Origin: Rutstroemia sp. NJR-2017a BVV2
Taxonomy: Eukaryota; Ascomycota; Leotiomycetes; Helotiales; Rutstroemiaceae
Reading direction: 5' to 3'
DNA: 64,000 nt
NCBI GenBank assembly: GCA_002946415.1
Contig: NJPS01000044.1
Span: 806,001 to 870,000, forward strand
Each line of letters opens with the position of its first letter. Positions within the stretch are counted from its first letter, which is position 1. Of the stretch, positions 44,715 through 57,140 are shown in pieces. The notes under the pieces are model-generated. The model was not told the DNA's origin, did no database searches, and saw nothing but the letters and a program-made list of their open reading frames with translations. A program made the position numbers and the translations under genes.

Positions 44715-47700
44715 ATGAGCAATAATGTCACAGCACCAGACATAGCTTCCCCTATACAGCGGTCGATGCCATCCGCAGATATGGATCTCAGTATTAATAC
44801 CATCGAGTCTCAAGGACTCAACGGCAATACCTCGAATACGCACTCCGTCTCTGTAGCTGTCGACCCTGTCGCACTTATCACTACAGAATGTATCACAGTT
44901 ACATCTGCCATGCGCAAGCATGCTCGCTGGGCGCATTCGTCTGTTTCCGCGATTCTTGGTGGCAGCTCTAGTCCTCTGAGCCCAGGATTCCAAAATTCAA
45001 GACCGCCCACGCCGCGAAGTGAAATGGGATCTCGCAGAGCGCCAAAGAGGTCATCTATGTCAGAGGGAGTGGAGGATGCGGGGCTTGCAAATAGATGGGG
45101 TCTGCGGGGGAAGAAAGGGAAGAGCATGCAGGATAATCCATTGATGGCGGGCTTTGGACGACTTCGACGTGAATTGGTTGGATGTAAAGGTACGGCTTGG
45201 AACCGCTTCTACCTGAACTTTACTGATATGTATTTCTCTGATATTAGATATACACAAATTCGATACCCCGTCTTTACTACACCCATTCCTACAAGTCATT
45301 GAAGCTTCAGCTACATCTGCCCCAATTACGTCTTTGGCACTCGTCGCCATTACTAAATTCTTCTCCTACAATTTAATCAGCCCAGATTCTCCTCGACTCT
45401 CACAAGCAATGCAGTCTCTGTCTTCAGCTATGACCCATTGTCGATTCGAAGCTAGCGACTCGGTGCAGGACGAGGTCGTCTTTCTCCGGATATTGAAGCT
45501 TATGGAGGGAATGCTGTCTGGTCCGGGTGGAGATCTGCTAAGTGATGGGAGTGTATGCGAAATGATGGAGACAGGTCTTAGCATGTGCTGCCAGCCAAAA
45601 TTATCCGAGTTAATTCGACGATCAGCGGAAATGTCTATGGTCAAGATGTGCCAAATTATTTTTGAGCGTTTGAAGCACTTGGAGATCGAAGCAGGGGATG
45701 ATTTAGAGGCTCTCGACGAACAAACAAAAGAGGACATGGATACGGTGAAAATGCGTCCATCAGCAGCGGGAACTGATGCAATCACAACGTTAGCTGCCCC
45801 TCCTGCTGATCCACGGCAGTCCTCTTCTAGCTTTGACAAACCTCGCCCAGCTTCCCTAGAGAATGCCTCGGATGTGGGAGCTGTTGCGCCAGCATCGGAG
45901 GCTTCAGATGATTCCCCGCCAAAGCCATATTCATTACCTTCAATATGCGAGCTCTTCAGGGCTCTGATAGACTTGTTAGATCCACATGATCGCAAACATT
46001 CGGATGCTCTAAGAGTCATGGCTTTAAGAATCATCAATGTAGCTTTGGAAGTAGCGGGACCTTCAATTGCCAAGCACCCCGCATTGGCGACACTTGCGGA
46101 AGATCGTTTGTGTCGATATCTTTTCCAACTCGTCCGATCAGACAATATGGCCATTTTACAAGAGTCGCTCATTGTTGCTGGCACTCTACTTTCCACATGC
46201 AGAGAAGTCCTGAAGTTGCAACAAGAACTTTTCCTGTCCTATGTGGTGGCTTGCCTTCATCCTCGCGTAGAGATACCACGAGAGAAGGGAATTGATCCCT
46301 CACTATATGCGGGCGTTCCGCAAGCACCCAAGTTAGTGAAGCCTGCACCATCACAACAGAGTAGCGGACGATCGACACCTGTACCTGTAAAAGATCGACA
46401 GAAATTGGGATTGGAAGGTGGGTCGCGCAAGCCTGATGCACGTGAGGCCATGGTTGAGAGCGTCGGTGCCCTTGCCCGTATTCCAAGCTACATGGTTGAG
46501 TTATTCATCAACTATGACTGTGAGATTGATAGATTTGATCTCTGCGAAGATATGGTGGGGCTTTTATCAAGAAATGCAATACCCGATTCTGCGACTTGGA
46601 GCACAACGAGTGTGCCGCCCCTGTGTCTCGATGCTCTTCTAGGGTATGTTCAGTTCATCGCCGACAGACTTGAAGATGCGCCAAAGTATGAGGGTTATCC
46701 TGATCGAGCAATGCTACGTGAGCAACGGAGGAGAAAGAGAATTATCATACAAGGAACTGCGAAGTTCAACGAGAGCCCCAAAGCCGGGCTTGCTTACTTG
46801 ACGGCAAATGGCATCATAGCTGATCCTACTGATGCAAAGGCAGTTGTCAATTTTCTCACAGGCACCACTCGAGTATCGAAAAAGGAATTGGGCGAGTTCA
46901 TCTCAAAGAGGGGCAACGAGGCTATGTTGGAAGCTTTAATGGAGTCATTGCACTTTGATGGCAAGAGAGTAGACGAAGCTCTGCGTGAACTTCTGGTGAC
47001 TTTCAGGTTACCTGGTGAATCTGGTTTGATTGAGCGGATTATTAACACCTTTGCGGAAAAGTATTGTGAAGGCACGATCCCCGACGACGTGGCAGACAAA
47101 GACGCAGTTTACGTCTTGACCTACGCTATCATCATGTTAAATACAGATCAGCATAATCCAAACATGAAGCAGAGGCGCATGGGCTTGGAAGATTTTGCAC
47201 GAAACCTACGAGGCGTCAATGGCGGGAAAGATTTTACTCCTGAATATGTCAATCACATCTTTGAGTCCATTAGAGATAATGAGATCATTCTGCCCGAAGA
47301 ACACGACAACAAAGACACATTCGACTATGCATGGAAAGAACTATTACTCAAGACCGAATCTGCGGGCGACCTGGTCCTTTGCGACACTAATATATATGAT
47401 GCAGATATGTTTGCATCTACTTGGAAACCTGTCGTTTCTACACTGTCTTACGTTTTCATGTCAGCCAGTGATGATGCGGTTTTCGAGAGAGTCATCGCTG
47501 GATTTGACCAATGCGTTCGTATCGCGGCAAAATACGGTTTGACTGAGGTGATTGATCAAGTTGTCTATTGCTTGAGCTATATCACTACCCTTGCCACAGA
47601 GGTCCCGTCGAATACTTCTCTGAACACTGAAGTTCAAGTCGGTAAGAATAGTGTCATGGTCAGTGAGCTGGCAGTAAGGTTTGGCAGAGATGTCAAAGCA

Positions 47701-49771
47701 CAACTTGCGACGGTTGTGCTCTTCCGGGTTGTTTCGGGATGTGAGCAGCTGCTGGGAGAGGCAAGCTGGAAATATGTAAGTCGAGAGACACTCAAAATAG
47801 CCTCACCTTTACTAAGTTGCTTGGTAGATCGCACGCATATGGTTGAACCTCTTTGTTAATTCATTGATACCTGCGTTCTTCGCTACATCGGGGACCATGG
47901 AAATTGGGCCTATCCCATTACAGAATCCTTCTCAGGTTATTGACCGTGGGGCAAAATCTAACGACATTGGTCTCTTTTCCGCCTTTACAAGTTATATATC
48001 GAGTTACGCTGCAGATGATCCTCCTGAGCCCTCGGATGAAGAGCTAGAGAGTACTCTGTGCACAGTCGATTGTGTGAATGCTTGCTTCATGGGCGACATT
48101 TTTGCAAACATCATGTAAGTGGTTTGTCCAATCATTTCCAGTATTTGACTGACCTTTCTAGGAATATGCCTGTTGAATCCTTGGCCCCTCTATTGCAAGC
48201 ATTGATTGATCGTCTTCCCGATGATCCATCTTCAGTGGTCATAAGCGTGAAAACGGAAGTTGAACCGCCGTTGAGCCCCACGAACGGGTTACCCATTGTA
48301 CCTACTGGCCCTGTATATGACCCCTCAATGGTCTACATACTGGAACTCTGCACCACCATTGTTATGAGGGACCCCAAGACTATCGATGCTCACGGCAAAG
48401 AAGTTGCAGACGCATTACAAAATGTGATTAGGAACGCTAACAGCTGGCATCCCCTTGTGGTTTCCAGGACAATATTCTATCTACTACATCTTCTGCGCGC
48501 TAGCTATGTTAGTATACCCCCGCTCAACGTCACTACAGAACTAATTATCTAAAGGACCATTCATACATTCGTGTACCTGTGGTACTCCATGCCATCTCCA
48601 GTTTCAAGAAAGAGCTGTTCGAGAAGTCTGCCCCATTTGTTATCCAAGGCTTGAATCAATGCATCAAGGAGTCTGGACCATTGCGGAATGAGATGATGAC
48701 ATCTCCAGACTTTTGGGTTATCCTTCGGAACCTGGCCTCGAATCCTCAATCTGCGTCTGCAGTTTTTGAGATTCTTGAAGGTGTTGCCATTGGATCCCCT
48801 CCTACAGTGATGGCTGATAACTACGAATCAGCTGTGAAGTTGCTCAATGATTTCGCATCTGCTGGTAGTGTGGGTTCTGCAGTCGAACAGAAACATGACA
48901 AGCGAACGCGAAGAGGGCAGCCAGTGAAACAGCAACAGCCTAAACCACAGGTTGATGCTGTAGTAGCTAGAGGGGTGAAGGCAATCACCTTGATTTCTGC
49001 ATTAACGTCACGTATTCCCAGCTTGATGAAACAATCCCATCTCGAGAGTAAAGAAGGTATGTTCTCATCTCCAGCCGCGGGTTCTTAATACTGACATACT
49101 TTAGCTTGGGCAGCGTACTGGTCACCTATATTCATGGCTTTGACTACCCAATGCACCAACCCATGTCGAGAGATTCGGCATCAAGCATTTTCATCACTTC
49201 AGCAGTCATTACTTTCTGATGATTTAACTTCCGATGATCACGAAGAATGGACCGCCATTTTTGGAGAGGTTCTGTTCCCCTTGATCACCAGATTATTAAA
49301 GCCTGAGGTTTACTCTTCAGACCCTGTTGGTATGAGTGAGACCCGAGTACAGGCTGCAACTTTGCTTTGCAGAATCTTCCTTCACTATCTGGTTCTCCTT
49401 TCTAAATGGGATGGAATGTTGGATCTTTGGCTTAAGATCCTTGATGTAATGGACCGCTTGATGAATAGTGGTCAAGGCGATAGTTTGGTATGTATAGACC
49501 CATGTTGATGTCGAGCCATGTGCTAATGCAGTATCTACAGGAGGAAGCTGTACCTGAAAGTCTCAAGAACGTCCTACTTGTCATGTCGAGTAGTGGATAC
49601 TTAGTTCCCCGATCACAAGATCCAGCGGAAGAAAAGCTTTGGACTGAGACATGGAAGAGAATTGACAGGTTCCTTCCCGACTTACGAAAGGATCTGGACT
49701 TGGATGCTGTAAAGGAGAATGAAGTGCCTCCAGCGAAAACGGAACCTGAAGCTAATCCAGTCACGGCTTAA
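44715..49771 (+). CDS. GEA2: ARF guanine-nucleotide exchange factor, GBF1/Gea family (Sec7 domain)
   Basis: Seven exons: 44715-45189, 45248-47775, 47828-48114, 48162-48507, 48555-49056, 49105-49487 and 49541-49771 (1583 aa). All six introns are 46-58 nt and keep frame. The N-terminal DCB and HUS regions precede a Sec7 domain at about residues 700-890. It carries SKKELGEFISKRGNEAML, the catalytic glutamate finger FRLPGESGLI, and the arginine/ARF-binding helix AYAIIMLNTDQHNPN-like sequence (TYAIIMLNTDQHNPNMK). HDS-type helical repeats follow. Family members activate ARF1 at the early Golgi and drive COPI coat assembly. The single-copy filamentous-fungal gene corresponds to both yeast GEA1 and GEA2, so the symbol is approximate. 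Confidence 0.95.
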
Positions 49772-50210
49772 TAAACAGCGGCATGGGAAGGCGTAAGATG
49801 TATTACTATTATTATACCTGCTTTGTACAAGAATGATGGGGAGTTTGGATTGATTCGATATCATTCTCAAGGGATTGACGAAGCATTCAACTGGGGTCGA
49901 CGGAATGGTCTCATAAAATCGATGATATTTAGCGGTATATCATCTTTGTTGCATTTTGAGACATTTTGTCAGCCGATAGAGGATTGAGAGACGAGACTTT
50001 GTATATTGGAAAATAGGGAGAATGACAGCGATCTTTAATGATTCTACAGGACTTTGTGTAACGGCCCCCAATTGTAGCTTCATAGCAGTATTCAGTTAAG
50101 CCTCAGGCGGCAACAAATCGCAAGGCTGCCACAATTCACCTACCTTTGAACTTCAAGCTCCGAACCTCAACTTCCTCTTCCAAGACCAATTCAACAATCA
50201 CCAATTCAAA
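49772..50210. other. intergenic region GEA / U1A-like
   Basis: 439 bp with no gene seen. It contains the terminator of the Sec7 gene and the promoter of the RRM gene, on the same strand. Confidence 0.4.
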
Positions 50211-51113
50211 ATGGCAACCCAAACCGCACCAAGCGGTGCCAATCCTCCAAATCCTACGTACGTGTCATTGCACCACGACACGTCCGTCCCTTCCTCATTC
50301 CCATTCCCTCCCCACTAACATCCTCGAACCCCATCTAGTCTCTACATCTCCAACCTCAACGAAAGCATCAAGATCCCGGCTCTCAAAGAAGCCCTCACTG
50401 AGCTATTCTCCGAATACGGAACCATCCTCGATATCGTCGCGAAAACCAATTTGAAAGCTAAGGGACAGGCATTCATCGTCTTCGAAGATGTTGAGAGTGC
50501 TACCAAGGCTATCGATGATGTTCAGGGCTTTGAGCTGTTTGGAAAGGAAATGAAGATTGCGTATGCGAGGAGTAGGAGCGATGCGAGTGTGAAGAGGGAG
50601 GGCACGGAGGATGACTTTGAGGCGCATAAGAGGAGGAGGTTGGCGGAGAAGGGTGAGTTTTTCTCACTTTGCTTTACGTGTAGTAAGCTACATACAATGC
50701 TAACACCACCTCCCACAGACAAAAAACGCGCCGCCCTCAGCACCAACACCAGCAAACCCACCGACGCTACCAATCTCGCCACGCGCCCCATCAAGCCCGC
50801 TCTCGGCCGTGGTCTCAAGTCCTCCAACCCTGCCGCTGCACAAATCGTGCCCGATGAATATCTTCCGCCGAACAAGATTCTGTTCGTGCAGAACTTGCCG
50901 GAAGACTATGATGTGGATATGTTGACGAGTATCTTTGGGCGATTTGAGGGCTTCAGGGAGGTGCGTTTGGTGCCTGGACGCAAGGGGATCGCGTTCGTGG
51001 AGTATGAGAGTGAGACGGGGGCGATTGGGGCGAAGGAGGGGACGGGTGGGATGGTGCTTGGTGGGGAGGGGGCGGAGGGGAAGGTGGTTAAGGTTACGTA
51101 TCAAAGGCAGTGA
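50211..51113 (+). CDS. MUD1: U1A/U2B''-like snRNP protein with two RRMs
   Basis: Three exons: 50211-50257, 50339-50652 and 50719-51113 (251 aa). The first intron splits NPT|LYISNLNE exactly at the first RRM, and the second joins RLAEK to DKKRAAL. RRM1 (about residues 16-95) has RNP2 LYISNLNE and RNP1 KGQAFIVF, the U1A-type pair, followed by KIAYARSRSD. A basic linker leads to RRM2 (about residues 165-250) with ILFVQNLPED and a degenerate RNP1, KGIAFVEY. This layout is that of U1A/U2B'' (yeast Mud1). Which snRNA it binds, U1 or U2, cannot be told from sequence. Confidence 0.92.
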
Positions 51114-51432
51114 TGGGAGGTCGGTAGTATAAGTAGCAGATGGTAGTGTGGAGATTGAAAGGAAAGTGGTTGAGGGACGTGGTAAGATAGGTCTGCGAAA
51201 GCGCGCGAGGTAAAAGCCAAAGTGAGTATTCGCGAACTAAAACCTATGGAGGTAAATGCATTTCAATCAATGTTTTTCTTAGTACATCAGATAAGTCAGT
51301 AAGATAAGACCAAAAGCAATGCTCGTTCCTAATTACGGTATCTCGCTAGTACTACATGATATTCATTCGTGTCTCAATAAAAAGCTCTTGGAACACGATG
51401 GTTTGCCAAATGCAAGTGACAGATAGACAGAA
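51114..51432. other. convergent spacer U1A-like / VMA8
   Basis: 319 bp between two converging genes. It should hold both 3' UTRs and shows no coding signal. Confidence 0.5.
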
Positions 51433-52625
51433 CTAGAAAATAACATCGGCGTCTTCCTCATCGCCCAGTAGATCTGGTGGTGCCGAAGTGTTCTCCTTAT
51501 CACTAGTGCCGGATTTCTCTTTCTCTGCAGCTGCTTTTTCCTTTCTGGCCTTCATCTCGGCGTCTTGGGCAGCTGTGTCCCGTTGTTTCTTGTTTTGAAC
51601 TTTCTTCAATCGGAAGAACTCTTCTCTGTCGAGTTCGTCGAGCTCGGAGTTGATGTCTAGAAGATGTGTTAATTGTGTGTGTAGGTATCAATGTTGACCT
51701 TGTAAACTTACACTTGATGGTGTTTTCTGTTCGTGGGATGATCACATGCTCACTATTATATGGTTAGTATCTGAAGTGTGTTGGCTGTTAGAGAACTGAC
51801 ATTGCGTTTACTGTATCATGTTAGCATGTCTCTTTGTAAATGGAGTATTGGAAAACTCACCTCTCCTGTTCACGACCTTGATAACTTCATCCAGAATCAC
51901 GAATGCCGTCTAAGTAAATTCATATATCAGCCCTTCGCCTATCCCAGACCAGATCGCATCCCCTCGACCAAACCTTCCTAGAACAACATACCTGCAAACT
52001 CGCCAACTCAACCAAAGTTTCCACAGCTCTAGCATAGGTCTCTCGACACCTTTGAACCTGCTGTCCACCCTTTCCCAAACCCGTCAAGCCAAAATCATTG
52101 TTCCCCTCGGTAGTATAACTCTCGAAAGCGGGTAAAAAGACACCAGATACGTTCTCCTGTTTCGTCCTGATTCTGAACCGTGCCGATTTGGCGGATTCTT
52201 GCACTTGGTAACCAATATCTCCACCAACTGCATATGTTACTTCGGCGAGGGAAAATGCGGCTATTTGCATAACTCGGCCCATCTTGCGCTTGGCTTCGTC
52301 GATTCGGCGGGTGATTTCTGGGGTGTGTTAGGAGAGTATGGGGTAGAGCAGGAATTGAAAATATACCTCGGAAACGTCTGCATAGCTGGGTTAGTATGGG
52401 AGCATGATATGTTGGATTGAGAGCTTGCGAACATACTTGGTTAGAGCTTCGGACTTTCTCTTCAGTAAATCATGACCGGTTTGAGCTCCCTTCAATTTCG
52501 ACTTCATCAATCCCAGGGATTGCCGTGTTGGGAAGACAGCTTCTCGATTCTGAGGGTGGTTGTTAGTATGCAAGTTCACCCCAAACCATGGAAGTGATGC
52601 TTTGTCTTACTTGAGCTCCAGACAT
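51433..52625 (-). CDS. VMA8: V-type proton ATPase subunit D
   Basis: Eight exons give 262 aa: 52625-52611, 52549-52437, 52377-52367, 52317-51992, 51909-51861, 51810-51801, 51752-51712 and 51656-51433. Two are micro-exons (11 and 10 nt), each needed to keep frame and to restore conserved sequence: TKRFREITRRIDEAK and NRRVNAIEHVIIPR. The start MSGAQNREAVFPTRQSLGLM is standard for the family. Long alpha-helices at both ends form the central rotor stalk coiled coil of the V1 sector, linking ATP hydrolysis to proton pumping at vacuole and endosome membranes. The C-terminus EEDADVIF is acidic, as in relatives. It is divergent from SYF1, with 673 bp between start codons. Confidence 0.95.
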
Positions 52626-53298
52626 TTTGACGTATTTTTGGCAATGAGCGGGACTTTTATCTTGAAAACTTCTATGTGAATATGCCTGGTGGAAGCTGTG
52701 GAGAGCTGTGAACGACGACGAGTTGGTGGGAATGTAATAGAGGGCTGATAAGGAAGTTGTTGATTAAGCTCTCTCCCACTTCAAGGTCGCAACTGCACGA
52801 AGCGCGGAAGCTACCGTACTTACATCAAACGACCAGGGGTGAGCTTAGCGTTCTGTTGTCCGTTACGCTCCACGTGATTGGACCTTCAACCTTGCGTTTT
52901 GTAAGAGACGAATATCTCATCCGTTGGAACGAAAGTTTCGAGGTGATAGAGCTCTCATCGAATCATATATATGCGGGAATGGCAGGACTCAAATATCTCC
53001 CAAGGAATACATTTAACGTTCCTCAGAATCTATCCGTCCTTCAGTCGGCATAAACACCACATTTTATCCGACTGTCGCTTACTGAACCATTCTGCTATTT
53101 GCTTCCGACCAGCAGCGAGTAAAAAGTTGTTTGATCGCCTCTCGATGAAAAGTGGTTTAAAGTAAACCCCCGACCATCGCAACGGTCCGCCCCTCGAACG
53201 TCTGCAAAGACGGGTTATCCCAATATCTCTTCTTCTCGGATTGTTCGCGTTCTCTGTCCTTTATCAGGCAGAGAATGCCTGGAGAGTTGCTCCCTATC
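52626..53298. promoter_or_regulatory. divergent promoter region VMA8 / SYF1
   Basis: 673 bp between start codons on opposite strands. Frames here (52757-53053 +, 52971-53165 +) look like chance coding. No site was assigned. Confidence 0.4.
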
Positions 53299-55898
53299 AT
53301 GGCTGCTCCCAGCGTCTCCGAAAACAAATCAGTTTTAGCAATTCGTGGAAAGCCAGATCTATATCTTATTGTATGTTGCACGTTTTCTGACCATTGAGGG
53401 CTCAAACTGATAGAAGTATAGTCTGAAGAGGATACCATTTATGAGCAGGACATTCTACGAGACCCGGGCAGCACGAAGCCTTGGTTGGCATACATCGAGT
53501 TCAAATTTCAGCATGGCACGCTTCTTGAGCAGGCGTTCGTGTTGGAGCGGGCGTGTATGCAATTGCCGCGATCGTATAAGTTATGGAAAATGGTATAGAT
53601 TCAATGCGCGCATACCCCGCTACAGGATTAGCTGACACGAAATAGTATCTTAATTTGCGAATGAAGCATTTGGGCAAGCTTAATCCTGCAGTTTTTGCTT
53701 CCGAATATGCCAAAGTCAATGCGCTATACGAGCGAGCTTTAATCCTACTCAACAAGATGCCGAGAATCTGGGAGATGTATCTTTCTTTTTTGCTATTGCA
53801 ACCCCTCGTTACGTTGACGCGCCGAACCTTCGATCGAGCACTTCGAGCCTTACCTATCACTCAGCATAATCGAATATGGGCATTGTATCGCCCATTTGCA
53901 AATTCTGCTTCTGGCTCGACAGCTGTTAAGATTTGGCGGCGCTATATGCAGATTCACCCCGAGGATGCCGAGGATTTTATCGAACTTTTGATCGAAATGA
54001 AATTTTATACGGAAGCTGTTAAAAAATACATGGATATCCTCAACAATCCGAAGTTCCGTAGCAAGCATGGGAAGGGTCACTATCAATTATGGACGGAGAT
54101 GGTCGATCTTCTTGTGGAACATGCTAAGGAGGTTGAGACTGGTGATGAGGTTGGAATTGATGTGGAAAAAATCATTCGAAGTGGTATTGATAGGTTCGCG
54201 GATCAAAGGGGGAAATTGTGGTCTGGCTTGGCAACCTACTGGATCACTAGAGGAAGTTTTGAGAGAGCACGCGACATCTTTGAGGAGGGTATCACAACAG
54301 TCATGACCGTTCGAGACTTCACTCTCATCTTCGATTCATATGCCGAGTTTGAGGAGTCAATTACCGGAGTTTTGATGGAAGCTGCAGCTGTGCGGTCGGA
54401 GAAAGGGATTGCCGATGAGGATGCAGATTTCGATTTGGACATCCGAATGATGAGGTTCGAGCAGCTGATGGATCGTCGACCATTCTTGTTAAACGATGTC
54501 TTATTACGGCAGAACCCAAGCAACGTTCCTGAATGGATGAAGCGTGTCTCTCTTTGGGGCGACAACAAAGTTGAAGTGGTACAAGCATACACCGATGCAA
54601 TTGCTGCTATTCAACCGAAGAAAGCCGTTGGCCAGTTCCACGAACTCTGGGCAAATTATGCGAAGTTCTATGAGGAAGGTGGCGATTTACGCAATGCTCG
54701 AATAATTTTCGAAAAGGCCGTAAAGGTGCCATTTAAGTCGGTTGCCGAACTTGCTGATACCTGGATTGAATGGGCAGAGATGGAATTACGGAATGACAAT
54801 TTCGAAGAAGCCGTAAAGATTATGGCAAAGGCAGTCCAAGCACCAAAGCGTTCAAACGTCGACTATTTCGATGAGAATCTCTCGCCGCAGCAAAGAGTGC
54901 ACAAGAGCTGGAAGTTATGGAGCTTTTACGTTGATCTCGTCGAAAGTGTCAGTACTCTGGAAGAGACCAAGAAGATTTACGAAAGGATATTCGAGTTGCG
55001 TATTGCTACTCCACAGACTGTTGTCAATTATGCCAATCTGTTGGAGGAAAACAAATACTTCGAAGAATCATTCAAAATCTACGAAAGAGGTCTTGACTTA
55101 TTCAGTTATCCGGTCGCATTCGAGCTTTGGAATTTGTACCTGACTAAAGCGGTGGATCGAAAGATTGGCATCGAAAGGTTGCGAGACCTCTTTGAGCAAG
55201 CTGTCGAAGGCTGTCCACCAAGGTTCGCCAAAGTCTTGTATCTGATGTATGGCAACCTTGAGGAAGAACGAGGTCTTGCTAGGCATGCGATGAGAATCTA
55301 CGAAAGAGCTACTCGAGCAGTTTCGGATGAAGATCGTGCCGACATGTTCAACTTCTATATTACCAAATCCGCATCCAACTTCGGTTTGCCTTCCACTCGT
55401 TCGATTTACGAAAGAGCCATCGCAGCACTGCCAGACAAAGATGCCAGGGATATGTGTCTGAAGTTCGCCGACATGGAAAAGAGATTAGGTGAAATCGATC
55501 GTGCAAGAGCCATCTATGGACATGCATCACAATTCTGCGACCCTCGAACAACACCGACTTTCTGGTCGAAATGGGAAGCTTTCGAAGTTCAGCATGGTAA
55601 TGAAGATACCTTCAAGGAGATGCTTCGAATCAAGAGAAGTGTACAAGCACAATATAATACCGACGTTAATTTCATTGCATCTCAAGCACTCGCCCGAAGT
55701 CAAGCTCGACCAGATGAAAATGGCGAAACTAACGAAGAGGCTGCTGATGCGATGGCTGCGCTGGAACGCGAAGCTAGAGCTCCAGTCGGTTTCGTTGCGG
55801 CTAGTACTGGTCCCCAGGGTGGCAATATTAAGGAACCAGCTGTGACTGTTACGGAGAACCCGGATGCTATCGATGTTGATGGGATGGATGATGATTGA
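53299..55898 (+). CDS. SYF1: pre-mRNA splicing factor Syf1 (NineTeen complex, HAT repeats)
   Basis: Three exons: 53299-53370, 53422-53592 and 53646-55898 (831 aa). The joins give PDLYLISEEDTIYE and YKLWKMYLNLRMKH. HAT repeats fill most of the protein, visible as paired helices with W, Y and P spacing, for example AKVNALYERALILLNKMPRI, RARDIFEEGITTVMT and ARHAMRIYERATRAVSDED. Syf1 scaffolds the Prp19-associated NineTeen complex and contacts Prp46, Isy1 and Clf1 in the activated spliceosome. The length fits the family. The C-terminal ~80 residues after the last repeat are low-complexity and acidic. Confidence 0.96.
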
Positions 55899-57140
55899 TT
55901 GGTTGATTGGTTGACAATAAAATGGAAATATAACAGAATCAAATCAGTTCAGTCAATCGTAAGGGAGTTTGGACATAAAGTCGGGAGTTCTTTTTTACAA
56001 ATGCATAGGAAAGGCGTTTTGGGGATGGGATGAAATTTGCACATGATATTCATTTTCTTTTCTTGGGATTTATATTGAGACGGATGGTGGGAGGGTCTGG
56101 GGGTCGGATGGAGGGATGGGTGGAGGGATTGGGCAGTGTATGTATGTAGCGAGGATTGATAGATATGGGTGAGGATGGAGGAGGAGGGAATTATTATTTC
56201 GAATTGCTGAATTAATATCTAGGTATCCTCTTAAGTGAGTGCATATTACAAATGAATATCAAAGCTACATTTAAGGCGGCAACAGAATTCGTGTCTTTTA
56301 AACAGCGTTTTAATAGCCGCCGCTTTCATATCTGCGTTTGCGGATATTCTGATTGATCGATCAAGCGTCAATAGTGCTTGGGGAAGTTGGTTGTAGTGGG
56401 ACGATTTGGTGAATTATATATAAAATAGGAGAGATGTTGGAGGGCCATATATGGTAGGTATTGATTCCATCGAGGGAAGATGCCAATAAATACTTCTTTT
56501 CTCACGCCAAAGACTCAACCGCAGCCCAGAGACGCACCGCTGATTGCTTGCAGGACTAGCATTGCCAAATTCCTGTTGCTGGATGATCGCCATTTGTTTA
56601 ATAGATTAACATACACATATATGTGAGTTATAGCAATCCATCAAAAGAACAAACTCATCCCTTACCACTCCAACCCATTGCACCTCATCCTCCTCATTCC
56701 TCACTACAGACGAACAAACAGTCGAAGAGCGTAGGTGACAAGCAACGCAGTTCTAAGGCGCCGAGTCCATCACATACTCATTCATACGACTGTTGTGACA
56801 ATACCTTAGCTGATTAAGCCTTGGTCTTGGTCCATTTGCAATTTTCCACTCAGATACAGTTGTAGTGATCATATAATTCAGGGGCACAGTCATACGCGCA
56901 CATTCTTCTCCACTCTACTCTCTCCATCGTCATCAGAACACGGAAGAAGAGAATAATCATTTAAGAACTAAACTAACATCATTAAAAAGAGCCTCGGTCT
57001 CAGATAACCATCGAAAAAAACTCAACAACAAAGCCAGATCGGTAAACGCTCATCCCATCAGAAGAGAAGAATCAAAAGGCATAAGATCATCCACCACGAA
57101 AAGTAAGCAACAAGCAACCATAGATCATCCCCGACCAACA
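55899..57140. other. 1.2 kb convergent intergenic region SYF1 / UFO1-like
   Basis: No gene seen. Both neighbours converge here, so it should hold two 3' UTRs. A 64-codon plus frame (56623-56817) has no support. Confidence 0.4.

Noticed and set aside
45366..46196. 276-codon minus frame
   Set aside because: Antisense shadow of the Sec7 gene, with no domain.
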